Of a DNA stretch of 64,000 nucleotides, positions 52,179 to 60,360 are shown one piece after another. The stretch covers positions 1-64,000 of the forward strand of contig CAYUEN010000006.1 in NCBI GenBank assembly GCA_964443745.1, written 5' to 3'. The position numbers were made by a program, and so were the translations under genes. The stretch's first letter is position 1, and the number at the start of each line of letters is the position of its first letter. A model generated the notes under the pieces. That model was given only the letters and a program-made list of their open reading frames with translations, was not told where the DNA came from and searched no databases. The DNA is from CAYUEN01 sp964443745 (lineage in GTDB: Bacteria > Campylobacterota > Campylobacteria > Campylobacterales > QNZT01).

Positions 52179-52753
52179 GATCTGTTTTTTCTGTCGAGAC
52201 GTTGAAGCGTCTCTTCGAAGAAGTGGTCGTCCGGATAGAGCATCAAAGCGTTTTCCAGATAATTCAGCGCGATATCCAGATAGTCGTGTTCGATCAAATG
52301 GTTGAGAAAATCGACGAAATCCTCTTTTTTGTGGATGATGATTTTGGTACTGAACATCAAATCTTCCAGCGCATCCTTGAAACTACCGCGATTTTCGACT
52401 ACTCGTTTGAAATCGCGATATTCGATACCATCTTCGAATGCGATCAGACTCTCTTCGATATTTTCTATCAGGGAGTAGAGATTTTCACTTCCGTAATCGA
52501 CGCTCTCGATGATGTTTTCGACGATTTCGTCCGCATTTTCCGCATCCTGTTGTCTCGTCGCTTCGTAATATTCAAAAAGCGCCACCGCCTCTTCCTCTTT
52601 TTCAAGCGCCATATCCGAAAGTACCGCACCTATCCTCGCCTCTTTGTCTTCCGGCGACTCTTTGAGTGCGAGCGCGAAATGAAGCAGCGCGCTTTTGTAT
52701 TCCCGTTTGAAAAAGCTGTTTTTGGCGGCTTCTTTGAACTTGTTCACATTCAC
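52175..52753 (-). CDS. Uncharacterised TPR-like helical protein
   Basis: 192 aa, acidic and helical. Residues 1-40 (FKEAAKNSFFKREYKSALLHFALAL) and 155-185 (FLNHLIEHDYLDIALNYLENALMLYPDD) resemble TPR helix pairs; the middle is Glu/Asp-rich. No signal or membrane segment. It lies between a NifU-domain gene and murE with 4-bp overlaps on both sides, a position also occupied by a hypothetical protein in Campylobacter. Function not recognised. Confidence 0.7.
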   Translation of the reverse strand: MNVNKFKEAAKNSFFKREYKSALLHFALALKESPEDKEARIGAVLSDMALEKEEEAVALFEYYEATRQQDAENADEIVENIIESVDYGSENLYSLIENIEESLIAFEDGIEYRDFKRVVENRGSFKDALEDLMFSTKIIIHKKEDFVDFLNHLIEHDYLDIALNYLENALMLYPDDHFFEETLQRLDRKNRS

Positions 52754-53037
52754 TCCTGATTCGCGATCTCGTCCATAAGGTGTTCCATACCTTCGGCGAG
52801 GTTGATCACTTCGAGTTCAGGATGGATATCGGTCCGCAGTTGTCTTTCGATGCCGTACTTGAGTGTCTGATTACTGGCGGAACATCCGATACAGGCTCCT
52901 TGCAATTGCACGAATACTTTACCTTTTTTGACGCCAAGGAGTTTCATTCCGCCTCCATCGAGTGCGAGCATCGGTCTGACTTTTTCGAGTGTCGCTTCGA
53001 CGACGGGCAAAAGCTCCTCATCGGAAAATGGGATCAT
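52750..53037 (-). CDS. NifU C-terminal-domain (Nfu-type) Fe-S carrier
   Basis: 95 aa. It contains only the NifU C-terminal domain: LDGGGMKLLGVKKGKVFVQ (near 25) and the cluster-binding CxxC in QGACIGCSASNQTLK (Cys49 and Cys52). It carries or inserts [4Fe-4S]/[2Fe-2S] clusters. AAGGA precedes the ATG, and a promoter -10 lies at 53080-53085. It is the first gene after the ribosomal operon. Confidence 0.92.
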   Translation of the reverse strand: MIPFSDEELLPVVEATLEKVRPMLALDGGGMKLLGVKKGKVFVQLQGACIGCSASNQTLKYGIERQLRTDIHPELEVINLAEGMEHLMDEIANQE

Positions 53038-53079
53038 AGTGTTCCTTTTTTTACGATAATTCCAATCGATAATGAAAAT

Positions 53080-53085
53080 ATTGTA
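53080..53085 (-). promoter_or_regulatory. nifU-TPR-murE promoter, extended -10
   Basis: TACAAT preceded by TG and one base (TGTTACAAT) on the minus strand. RNA would begin near 53073, about 36 nt before the NifU-domain ATG. Confidence 0.5.
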
Positions 53086-53135
53086 ACAAAAAATGGTTAA
53101 ATAGTAAAGCGTGGGTATAAATGGAAGGAAGGAGA

Positions 53136-53158
53136 GGAAGAGATGTTACATCTCTTCC
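53136..53158 (-). terminator. Hairpin after rplQ
   Basis: A perfect 10-bp stem, GGAAGAGATG (53136-53145) with CATCTCTTCC (53149-53158), and a 3-nt loop, 9 nt after the rplQ stop. The 3' flank on the operon strand is TCTCCTTCCTT, pyrimidine-rich but not a pure T-run, so termination strength is uncertain. Confidence 0.45.
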
Positions 53159-53167
53159 GTATATTTA

Positions 53168-53518
53168 TCAGACCAGCTCGATAAAAGCCATTTCCGCGGC
53201 GTCGCCACGTCTGATACGAGTACGAACGATTCTGGTATAACCGCCGTTTCTCTCTTTGTATTCGGGTGCGATCTCTTCGATCAGTTTCTTGGTCGCAGCT
53301 TTGTCCTGCAAAGCGGCGAAGATTGTTCTATGGGTGTTGAAATCGCCCGCTTTCGCCTTGGTAAGGAGCTTTTCAAAATAACTTCTCAGCTCTTTCGCTT
53401 TGGGAACGGTCGTCTCGATTTTGCCGTTGGTAATCAGGGCAATAGACATGTTTTTCAGCAAAGCTTTTCGATGACTGGAAGTTCGGCCTAATTTTCTATA
53501 TCCATGTTTATGTCTCAT
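53168..53518 (-). CDS. rplQ: Ribosomal protein L17
   Basis: 116 aa. Typical N-terminus MRHKHGYRKLGRTSSHRKAL and C-terminal RTRIRRGDAAEMAFIELV are present. Last gene of the alpha operon, 3 bp after rpoA, followed by a hairpin at 53136-53158. Confidence 0.97.
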   Translation of the reverse strand: MRHKHGYRKLGRTSSHRKALLKNMSIALITNGKIETTVPKAKELRSYFEKLLTKAKAGDFNTHRTIFAALQDKAATKKLIEEIAPEYKERNGGYTRIVRTRIRRGDAAEMAFIELV

Positions 53519-53521
53519 TCT

Positions 53522-54535
53522 TTATGCCTCACTCGTTTGGGATTTTAACTCTTCAATTTTTTTGTTCAAAGCTTTGAGGAAATCCTCATCAAACTGGCTT
53601 CCGACAGGGAATCCCAGTGCTTCGAGTTTACCTGTGATCTCTTCGAAAGATTTCTTGCCCAGGTTTTTCAGTCCTTTGAGCTCCATTTCACTCATGGTGG
53701 AAAGCTCACCTACATATTTGATGTTCGCCCGATCCAGACAGTTGAAACTACGGGCACTCAGTTGTAAATCGTTGACACTCTGAAGCAGTTTTTTCATCTC
53801 CGCGGAATTTTCGAAATCGTCTTTGATACTCACGACATCGATATCCATCGCTTTGCTGAAGATGGCGATCTGCGAATTGAGCGCCTCTATCGACTCTTTG
53901 AACGCCTGTACCGGTGGAATCTGTCCGTCGGTCTCGATCTCGAAAACGATCTTCTCGAATGTCGGATCGTCTTCTACCAAAACGTTCTCGATCTCGTAGA
54001 CCGCACGTCTGACAGGCGTGAAATAGGCGTCCACGGCGATGTATTCTTCAGGAACGTCGTCTCTGAATTGTTCACTCGGAACATATCCGATTCCCTTTTC
54101 GATAATCAGGGAGAAGTTGAGCTCCGCATCTTCGTTGATCGTCGCCAGGTGCTGCTGGGGCGTTACCACGGCAACTTGATCGTTTTCCAGATCGGATCCC
54201 TTGATCTCCTTGTGTCCACTGAAGCTGTAGGAGACTTCCACCTTGTTGGAATCGTTTTTGATTTTGAACCGGATATTCTTCAGATTCAAAATAAAGAGTG
54301 CGACATCCTCCAGCATACCGCGGATACTGTCGAACTCATGGCTGACACCGTCGATCTTGACGGCGGTGACGGCATATCCGGCAGAGCTTCCGTAGAGCAA
54401 ACGTCTCAGCGGGTGCGCGACCGTGACCGCAAAACCGGATTGAAAGGGATAGGCGTAAACTTTGACACTGTTTTCACTTACCTTTTCGATCTCGATTTCA
54501 TGCGGCATATATAAAGACGTACTTATCTTTTTCAT
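53522..54535 (-). CDS. rpoA: RNA polymerase alpha subunit
   Basis: 337 aa. The N-terminal assembly domain contains SGFAVTVAHPLRRLLYG and the dimerisation segment, and the C-terminal DNA/activator domain (about residues 245-320) contains SARSFNCLDRANIKYVGEL and LKNLGKKSFEEITGKL. Located between rpsD and rplQ as in the classical alpha operon. Length is normal for the phylum. Confidence 0.97.
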   Translation of the reverse strand: MKKISTSLYMPHEIEIEKVSENSVKVYAYPFQSGFAVTVAHPLRRLLYGSSAGYAVTAVKIDGVSHEFDSIRGMLEDVALFILNLKNIRFKIKNDSNKVEVSYSFSGHKEIKGSDLENDQVAVVTPQQHLATINEDAELNFSLIIEKGIGYVPSEQFRDDVPEEYIAVDAYFTPVRRAVYEIENVLVEDDPTFEKIVFEIETDGQIPPVQAFKESIEALNSQIAIFSKAMDIDVVSIKDDFENSAEMKKLLQSVNDLQLSARSFNCLDRANIKYVGELSTMSEMELKGLKNLGKKSFEEITGKLEALGFPVGSQFDEDFLKALNKKIEELKSQTSEA

Positions 54536-54551
54536 ATTGGCTATCCTTGGC

Positions 54552-55178
54552 TTATTTGGAATAAAGCTCTACGATGAGTCTCTCTTCTACCGGAATGACG
54601 ACCTCTTCTCTCTCGGGTATTCTGGTGAAAATTCCATACTTTTTGTCGATATCCACATCCACCCACGGTACGATACCCGTCTGTGCGGTCAATTCGCCCG
54701 CTCTGACGATCTGTGGATTGTTTTTGGATTTCTCACGGATTTCGATCTTCTGTCCGGGTTTGACGCGATACGAAGGGATATTCACCTTCTTCCCATCCAC
54801 CAAGACATGTCCGTGTGTAACCAGCTGTCTGGCAAAACTTCTGGTCGTCGCGAATCCCATTCTGTATACGGCGTTGTCGAGTCTTCTCTCCAACAGGGCG
54901 ATCAGATTTTCACCGGTATTGCCTTCCATTCTGTTCGCATCTTGAAACAGCCTTCTGAACTGTTTTTCGGAAACACCGTACATAAATTTCGCTTTTTGCT
55001 TTTCACGAAGCTGCAAACCGTATTCGCTGATCTTGCTTCGTCTTTGTCCATGCTGTCCAGGTGCGTAGGGACGCTTGTCCAACGCGCTTTTTCCCGCAAG
55101 CCTTCTTTCACCTTTGAGTGCCAGGCTGACACCCAGTCTTCTTTCAATTTTTTCTACTGGTCCTCTATATCTTGCCAT
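54552..55178 (-). CDS. rpsD: Ribosomal protein S4
   Basis: 208 aa. MARYRGPVEKIERRLGVSL at the start and the S4 RNA-binding domain RLDNAVYRMGFATTRSFARQ, then HVLVDGKKVNIPSYRVKPG. In gamma-proteobacteria S4 represses its own alpha operon through a leader; the structured leader at 56078-56257 here may be the equivalent target (inference). 9 bp after rpsK. Confidence 0.97.
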   Translation of the reverse strand: MARYRGPVEKIERRLGVSLALKGERRLAGKSALDKRPYAPGQHGQRRSKISEYGLQLREKQKAKFMYGVSEKQFRRLFQDANRMEGNTGENLIALLERRLDNAVYRMGFATTRSFARQLVTHGHVLVDGKKVNIPSYRVKPGQKIEIREKSKNNPQIVRAGELTAQTGIVPWVDVDIDKKYGIFTRIPEREEVVIPVEERLIVELYSK

Positions 55179-55187
55179 AATTTCTCC

Positions 55188-55580
55188 CTACACTCTTCTT
55201 CGTTTTGGTGGTCTGCATCCATTATGCGGCAAAGGCGTGACATCCTTGAAATAGAGTACCTTGATACCTTCGATTGCGCCGACGCTCTTTACAGCCGTCT
55301 CTCTACCGGATCCTGGACCCTGTACCTTGATACCGACCTCTTTGATACCATGTTCCATCGCTTTGGCCATCGCATCCTCTACAGCCTGCTGCGCGGCATA
55401 GGGAGTCGATTTCTTGCTTCCCTTGAAGCCCAATCCACCCGCACTGCTCCAAGCGATGACGTTCCCCATCTCGTCCGTGACAGTGATGACGGTATTGTTG
55501 AAGGTCGCAGCGATATGTACGATACCTCTGGCGATATTCTTTTTGACTACTTTTTTCTTCGTTACTCTTCTTTTTGCCAT
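55188..55580 (-). CDS. rpsK: Ribosomal protein S11
   Basis: 130 aa. Conserved GIVHIAATFNNTVITVTD and the C-terminal FKDVTPLPHNGCRPPKRRR identify S11. The N-terminus is Lys/Arg-rich. It follows rpsM by 12 bp. Confidence 0.97.
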   Translation of the reverse strand: MAKRRVTKKKVVKKNIARGIVHIAATFNNTVITVTDEMGNVIAWSSAGGLGFKGSKKSTPYAAQQAVEDAMAKAMEHGIKEVGIKVQGPGSGRETAVKSVGAIEGIKVLYFKDVTPLPHNGCRPPKRRRV

Positions 55581-55592
55581 ACTCTCACTCCG

Positions 55593-55961
55593 TTACTTCG
55601 ATGCAGAACCGACAGTTTTCTTTCTGCCTTTTCTGGTTCTTGCGTTGGTTTTCGTTTTCTGTCCGCGCACGGGAAGGCCTCTTCTGTGTCTAAGCCCCCT
55701 GTAATTGCCCAGATCCATCAGCGCTTTGATATCCATAGCGACCTTTTTTCTCAGGTCGCCCTCCACCATATAGCTTTCCTGAATCACTTTTCGGATAGCA
55801 GCGATCTCGTCCTCCGTCAATTCATGAACACGTTTGTCGTAGGAGATCCCGGCCTTGTCGAGAATATCTCTGGCACTCTTCAGACCGATACCATAGATAT
55901 AGGTCAGACCATATTCCACTCTCTTCTTTTTCGGTAAGTCTACACCAGCGATTCTTGCCAT
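55593..55961 (-). CDS. rpsM: Ribosomal protein S13
   Basis: 122 aa. MARIAGVDLPKKKRVEYGL at the start, helix-two-turn-helix YIYGIGLKSARDILDKAGI and the C-terminal LRHRRGLPVRGQKTKTNART tail that contacts the P-site tRNA. It begins 2 bp after the rpmJ stop. Confidence 0.97.
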   Translation of the reverse strand: MARIAGVDLPKKKRVEYGLTYIYGIGLKSARDILDKAGISYDKRVHELTEDEIAAIRKVIQESYMVEGDLRKKVAMDIKALMDLGNYRGLRHRRGLPVRGQKTKTNARTRKGRKKTVGSASK

Positions 55962-55963
55962 GG

Positions 55964-56077
55964 TTATCCTTGTCTCTGTTTGTGTTTTGGATTTTTGCAG
56001 ATCACTCTGACCGCACCTCTTCGTTTGATAATTTTACAACTATCACACATCTTTTTTACCGATGGTCTTACTTTCAT
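55964..56077 (-). CDS. rpmJ: Ribosomal protein L36
   Basis: 37 aa, below the length at which many gene finders report. Translation gives MKVRPSVKKMCDSC then KIIKRRGAVRVICKNPKHKQ; the zinc ligands are Cys11, Cys14, Cys27 and His32, so it is the zinc-binding form. GAGGAG lies 7 nt before the ATG. It is separated from infA by 211 bp, an unusually long gap in this operon, which holds a promoter and structured leader. Confidence 0.95.
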   Translation of the reverse strand: MKVRPSVKKMCDSCKIIKRRGAVRVICKNPKHKQRQG

Positions 56078-56257
56078 CGTTCGCTCCTCTGTAAATCCTG
56101 ACAGGCCGTCCATCGACAGCCACAGCCTTCCGGCTTTTCGCCGCTATCTTCACTTACAAACATCGAACGGGTAGGTTTATAGAGATCCATAAACCAGTCA
56201 TTGAAAAAACAGTGAATTTTTTCAATGACTCTTCTTTCAGTCTCGAAGTTCGAAAAG
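56078..56257 (-). ncRNA. Structured leader RNA upstream of rpmJ/alpha operon (candidate)
   Basis: From the predicted start near 56257 to the rpmJ ATG the RNA contains a perfect 14-bp stem (56196-56209 with 56217-56230, loop of 7), a 7-bp stem with one G-U (56104-56110 with 56115-56121), and two mutually exclusive short hairpins (AGCC/GGCT at 124-135 and CGGC/GCCG at 131-143, offset 56000). The 66-codon frame spanning this stretch starts upstream of the predicted RNA start. A ribosomal autoregulatory leader, such as for S4, is the most likely function. The structures are seen; the role is inferred. Confidence 0.5.
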
Positions 56258-56263
56258 AGCCGC

Positions 56264-56269
56264 ATTATA
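56264..56269 (-). promoter_or_regulatory. rpmJ/alpha operon promoter -10
   Basis: Perfect TATAAT on the minus strand in TTGGATATAATGCGG, within the infA-rpmJ gap. RNA would start about 56257. It would let the alpha operon be transcribed apart from the upstream ribosomal genes. Confidence 0.6.
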
Positions 56270-56278
56270 TCCAAATAA

Positions 56279-56294
56279 AAGTAAAATTTTACTT
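56279..56294. repeat. 16-bp perfect palindrome overlapping the infA stop
   Basis: AAGTAAAATTTTACTT reads the same on both strands. It covers the infA stop codon and lies 10-25 bp upstream of the -10 box at 56264-56269, at the -35 region. It could be an operator or simply an AT-rich chance palindrome. Confidence 0.4.
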
Positions 56295-56507
56295 ATATCT
56301 GAATGTTATACGGCCTTTATCCAGACTGTAGGGTGTCAACTCCACCTTTACCCTGTCGCCCGGCATGATCTTGATATAGTGCATTCGCATTTTTCCCGCG
56401 ATATGACACAACACTCTGTGCCCATTTTCGAGCTCCACCTGAAACGTCGCGTTCGGCAGTGCCTCGACAACGGTACCGTCTATTTCGATCACATCATCTT
56501 TCGCCAT
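56289..56507 (-). CDS. infA: Translation initiation factor IF-1
   Basis: 72 aa OB-fold. MAKDDVIEIDGTVVEALPNA, then MRMHYIKIMPGDRVKVELTP and LDKGRITFRYK. It follows map by 8 bp and precedes the long gap before rpmJ. Confidence 0.97.
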   Translation of the reverse strand: MAKDDVIEIDGTVVEALPNATFQVELENGHRVLCHIAGKMRMHYIKIMPGDRVKVELTPYSLDKGRITFRYK

Positions 56508-56515
56508 TTATCCTC

Positions 56516-57274
56516 CTAATCTTTCGATAAAATTTCCACTCTGTTGTCGACTACAGCCACCGTATGTTCGTAGTGACTTCCTCTAAGCCCGTCTTCGGAT
56601 ACGACCGACCATTTGTCTTTCAAAATCCTCGCGACGCCACTCTTTTGACAGATCATCGGTTCGAGGCAGAAGACCATTCCGTTTTTGATTTTGGGACCCT
56701 GCTTCGGATTCGATCCGTCCAGATAATTCGGTATTTCAGGCTCTTCGTGTGGCTTTCTGCCGATGCCATGCCCGCAAAACCCGCGCAAAGGGGTAAACCC
56801 CCGCTCGGTGATGAACCGCTCCAGGGCGAAACTCAGCTCCTTAAACCGCATCCCGGGACGAATCAGATCGATCGCGTAATAGAGCGCATCCTTCGCACAA
56901 GCAATCAGCGCCTTGTCTTCCTCGGTTATCTCGCCGATACCCAGCGTGACAGCCGCATCCCCATACCAGCCGTCTTTTTCGACGCCGATATCAAGGCCCA
57001 GAATGTCGCCCTCTTCGATTTTCGTTTCGTCCGGAATACCATGGATAATCACTTCGTTCAGGGAGGTACACACACCTGCGGGAAAGCCGTAGAGTCCCTT
57101 GAAAGAGGGTCTCGCATCGAGCGATGCGATGAAATCTTCCCCCATTTCGTTGATCTCTTTGAGACTCATACCCGGCCGGATATAGGTTTCAAGATGCTTG
57201 AGGGTTTTGGCTACATAGCTGTTCGCAACCCTCAGTTTTTCTATTTCTGAGGGTTTGCGTATCGCGATCGCCAT
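56516..57274 (-). CDS. map: Methionine aminopeptidase type I
   Basis: 252 aa. It removes the initiator Met. Metal ligands are in ILGLDIGVEKDGWYGDAA (two Asp), GFCGHGIGRKPHEEPEIPNY (His) and the Glu of MVFCLEPMICQK and SHYEHTVAVVD. No N-terminal zinc extension, so type I. It starts 3 bp after the secY stop; adenylate kinase, often between the two, is absent here. Confidence 0.96.
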   Translation of the reverse strand: MAIAIRKPSEIEKLRVANSYVAKTLKHLETYIRPGMSLKEINEMGEDFIASLDARPSFKGLYGFPAGVCTSLNEVIIHGIPDETKIEEGDILGLDIGVEKDGWYGDAAVTLGIGEITEEDKALIACAKDALYYAIDLIRPGMRFKELSFALERFITERGFTPLRGFCGHGIGRKPHEEPEIPNYLDGSNPKQGPKIKNGMVFCLEPMICQKSGVARILKDKWSVVSEDGLRGSHYEHTVAVVDNRVEILSKD

Positions 57275-57277
57275 CTA

Positions 57278-58537
57278 TTAGAGGCCCACCGCGTTGAGAG
57301 TGTTGTATTTGCTCATATAGATCTGCGCTTCGATTTTGCGCATCGTATCCAGAGCCACCTGTACGACGATCAACACGGCCGTACCTCCGAAATAAAACGG
57401 TACACCCATAAATTTCACGAGTACCCACGGCAGTGTGGAAATCAATCCCAGATAGATCGCACCACTGAAGGTCAATCGACTGGCCACTTCGTTCAGGAAT
57501 TCGGCCGTACTCGAACCGGGACGCACACCGGGAATGAATCCGCCCTGTTTTTTCAGATTTTCGGAGATGTCTTTCGCGTTGAACACGATGGAAGCGTAAA
57601 AATAGGCGAAAAAGACAACACCCAGAAACATCAGAATATTGAAAAGATAGCTGTTGGGGCTAATCAAATCCGCAATCTTCTGGACATAGGGATTGCTGCT
57701 TCCCTGCAACAGGGTCGAAGGCATCATCAAAACGGCCGAGGCGAAAATCGGAGGAATGACGCCACTGAGATTGACTTTGATCGGAATATAGTTCATCACC
57801 CTTTTGTTCTGATTTTGCATCATCGTCTTTCTCGAATAGGAGATCGGTATTCTGCGTTCACCCAACTCCACATAGATGATGACGCCGACAGTGATGACGA
57901 TCACAGCCAGTATCGCAAGAACGACCAGAAAATTGAGTTCGCCCGTATTGACCAGATTGATCGTGCCGCCAATCGCCGAAGGAATACCCGAAACGATACC
58001 CGCGAAAATGATCAATGAAATTCCGTTTCCGACACCTCTTTGGGTAATCTGCTCTCCGATCCACATCAGCATCATCGTACCCGCCAGCATCGAAAACGCC
58101 GCGATCGGAATGAAAAGGCTCATATCGATCATGATCGCGCTTTCGCTTCCGTTACCCAGACTCTTGAGCCCCATCGAAACACCGATCGCTTGCACGAAGG
58201 TGATCACGACCGTCGCATAACGGATGATCTGCATATATTTGGTCATACCGTCTCGCTCTTTTTTCATCTGGCCGAGTGTCGGGAAAGTGGCGGCGAGCAA
58301 TTCCATGATAATCGAGGCGGTGATATAGGGCATGATTCCGAGCGAAATGATACTCAATCGACTGACCGCATTACCGCTGAACATGTTGAACATGCCCAGC
58401 GCATTGTTGGAGTTGGAGTCGAAGAAGTGTTTGATCACATCGACGTTGACCCCCGGAACGGGGATATAGGAGAGGATTCTATACGCAAACAAGAAACCGA
58501 GCGTGATCAAAATCTTGTTTGTCAGATCTTTACTCAT
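57278..58537 (-). CDS. secY: Preprotein translocase subunit SecY
   Basis: 419 aa with ten membrane helices. The first contains KILITLGFLFAYRILSYIPVPGV, the plug follows, and TQRGVGNGISLIIFAGIV and VNLSGVIPPIFASAVL are SecY signatures. KKQGGFIPGVRPGSSTAEFL marks the C-terminal ribosome-facing loop. The ATG shares one base with the rplO stop. Confidence 0.97.
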   Translation of the reverse strand: MSKDLTNKILITLGFLFAYRILSYIPVPGVNVDVIKHFFDSNSNNALGMFNMFSGNAVSRLSIISLGIMPYITASIIMELLAATFPTLGQMKKERDGMTKYMQIIRYATVVITFVQAIGVSMGLKSLGNGSESAIMIDMSLFIPIAAFSMLAGTMMLMWIGEQITQRGVGNGISLIIFAGIVSGIPSAIGGTINLVNTGELNFLVVLAILAVIVITVGVIIYVELGERRIPISYSRKTMMQNQNKRVMNYIPIKVNLSGVIPPIFASAVLMMPSTLLQGSSNPYVQKIADLISPNSYLFNILMFLGVVFFAYFYASIVFNAKDISENLKKQGGFIPGVRPGSSTAEFLNEVASRLTFSGAIYLGLISTLPWVLVKFMGVPFYFGGTAVLIVVQVALDTMRKIEAQIYMSKYNTLNAVGL

Positions 58538-58938
58538 TACTCTTTTCCGCTATGAGTGACGTTTTCATCTTTGATTTTGGAAGCGAGCGCTTTGGCACCC
58601 TTTCCGATCAGTTTCACCTTTTTGACGCTATTTTGCATCTTATGGACGGTTTTGATCGTCTCGATCGTGATTTCATCAAGTTCGGCGACTTTCTTCACTC
58701 TGTCCACATTGATGACGTAGGGTTTGACGACTCTGGAGGTAAAGCCGACTTTCGGCAGACGTCTTTGGAGCGGTTGCTGACCGCCTTCGAAACCTCTTTT
58801 TCTGCTGTAGCCCGTACGGCTTTTCTGTCCCTTGTTGCCTCGAGTGGCGGTTTTACCCATACCACTTCCCTGTCCACGACCGACTCTTTTTCTATTTTTG
58901 GTAGAACCTGTGGCCGATGTCAAATTATCGAGTGCCAT
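58537..58938 (-). CDS. rplO: Ribosomal protein L15
   Basis: 133 aa. MALDNLTSATGSTKNRKRVG, then RGQGSGMGKTATRGNKGQKS and RKRGFEGGQQPLQRRLPK. It comes directly after rpsE with no rpmD (L30) between, as in other Campylobacterota. Confidence 0.97.
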   Translation of the reverse strand: MALDNLTSATGSTKNRKRVGRGQGSGMGKTATRGNKGQKSRTGYSRKRGFEGGQQPLQRRLPKVGFTSRVVKPYVINVDRVKKVAELDEITIETIKTVHKMQNSVKKVKLIGKGAKALASKIKDENVTHSGKE

Positions 58939-58948
58939 ATCTATCCTT

Positions 58949-59392
58949 TTACTGTTTGATCATACTGAGCGCTTTGACCGTCGCTCTGACGAGATTGCCG
59001 GGATTGTTCGATCCCAAAGATTTGGTCAGAATATCCTTGATTCCCGCAAGCTCCAAAACCGGTCTTGTGGCACCACCCGCGATCACACCGGTACCTTCGG
59101 ACGCCGGCTTGAGCAGAATTCTGCTAGCATTGTATTTGAGCTCGATATCGTGCGCGATCGTCGAACCTTTGACATTGACTTTGACGAGGTTTTTGAACGC
59201 ATCGTCGACCGCCTTCTTGATCGCATCGGGAACCTCTTTGGCTTTGCCCGAACCGTATCCGATGATACCGTTTCTGTTACCGACGACCACCAACGCCGTA
59301 AAGCGGAATCTTCTACCACCTTTGACAACCTTGGTCACCCTGCCGATGTTGACGATGACCTCTTCAAACTCTTCTCTGTTAATTTTATCCAT
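58949..59392 (-). CDS. rpsE: Ribosomal protein S5
   Basis: 147 aa. KVVKGGRRFRFTALVVVGN and IGYGSGKAKEVPDAIKKAVD are the dsRNA-binding S5 motifs; ASEGTGVIAGGATRPVLELAG follows in the C-terminal domain. ATG at 59392 is preferred because AAGGG lies 9 nt upstream; an in-frame ATG 6 nt earlier is possible. Confidence 0.96.
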   Translation of the reverse strand: MDKINREEFEEVIVNIGRVTKVVKGGRRFRFTALVVVGNRNGIIGYGSGKAKEVPDAIKKAVDDAFKNLVKVNVKGSTIAHDIELKYNASRILLKPASEGTGVIAGGATRPVLELAGIKDILTKSLGSNNPGNLVRATVKALSMIKQ

Positions 59393-59404
59393 TTCCATTC
59401 GCCC

Positions 59405-59761
59405 TTAAAGTGTAATTCCGTTTTCTCTCAAACTGTCCGCAAACGCCGCGACAACACCATGGTATTTGTTGCCTCTGCGATCGAAAACGACTCTCTCGAT
59501 CCCTTTGCTCTTGAGTGTCTCGGCGAAAATCTTCGCGATGACGACGGCGGATTCTTTGTTGGCCTTCTGTCCCTCTTTCGCTCCGTTGACACTTGCGAGC
59601 GTCGTAGCCGTGACATCGTCGATCGCCTGCGCGTAGAGATGTTTGTTGGACTTGAAGAGCGCGACTCTGGGCATTTCGGCCGTACCGCTTATTTTGCCAC
59701 GAACCCTGTTGACTCTGCGTTGTTGCAGCTTGTTTTTCTTTTTCAGTAATTTCGTTCTCAT
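59405..59761 (-). CDS. rplR: Ribosomal protein L18
   Basis: 118 aa. VRGKISGTAEMPRVALFKSN and VVFDRRGNKYHGVVAAFADS are conserved L18 segments for 5S rRNA binding. It lies 9 bp after rplF. Confidence 0.97.
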   Translation of the reverse strand: MRTKLLKKKNKLQQRRVNRVRGKISGTAEMPRVALFKSNKHLYAQAIDDVTATTLASVNGAKEGQKANKESAVVIAKIFAETLKSKGIERVVFDRRGNKYHGVVAAFADSLRENGITL

Positions 59762-59770
59762 ATCCTACCT

Positions 59771-60307
59771 CTACTTCCCTGCTGTTTTACCGGCTTTTCT
59801 GATGATCACCTCGTCGGCGTATTTGACACCTTTACCTTTGTATGGCTCCGGCGGTCTGAAGCTTCTGATCTCGGCCGCAATCTGACCGACGACCTGCTTG
59901 TCGTCGCCCTCTATAGTGATGACGTTTTTCTCTACAGCAATTTTCACATCCTTCGGAAACTCGTAATTGATGGGATGTGAAAAACCGAGTTGCAATTCAA
60001 GAACGTTCCCTTTGACGGCCGCTCTATACCCGACACCGTTGATCTCGAGAACTTTTTTGTATCCCTCGGTCAGACCGATGATCACATTCTGGCTCAAAGA
60101 TCTGAACGTACCCCAGTACGCCCTGCTTTGTCTATCGTCACCCTTGGGTTTGAAAACGATCTGTCCGTCGTCGATGGAAACGTCGACATACCCTCTCGTG
60201 TCGATCTTTTTCTCGACATTACCCTTTTTGAAGTTGATCACGTCACCCTCGAGCTTCACGTCGATGCCCGCGGGTATCGTGACCGGCTGTTTACCTATTC
60301 TTGACAT
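59771..60307 (-). CDS. rplF: Ribosomal protein L6
   Basis: 178 aa. MSRIGKQPVTIPAGIDVKL and the C-terminal signature SFRPPEPYKGKGVKYADEV are clear; two duplicated alpha/beta domains. A 53-bp gap without a visible signal separates it from rpsH. Confidence 0.97.
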   Translation of the reverse strand: MSRIGKQPVTIPAGIDVKLEGDVINFKKGNVEKKIDTRGYVDVSIDDGQIVFKPKGDDRQSRAYWGTFRSLSQNVIIGLTEGYKKVLEINGVGYRAAVKGNVLELQLGFSHPINYEFPKDVKIAVEKNVITIEGDDKQVVGQIAAEIRSFRPPEPYKGKGVKYADEVIIRKAGKTAGK

Positions 60308-60360
60308 ATTTTTCCTTTTACTTGTCTACGATATCTATCGAATGCCGTAAAATTTCACTT

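Noticed and set aside
56074..56274. 66-codon minus-strand frame between infA and rpmJ, ending ATGA with rpmJ
   Set aside because: Its start lies upstream of the predicted RNA start of a perfect -10 promoter, no family is recognised and the stretch folds as structured RNA; noncoding leader preferred.
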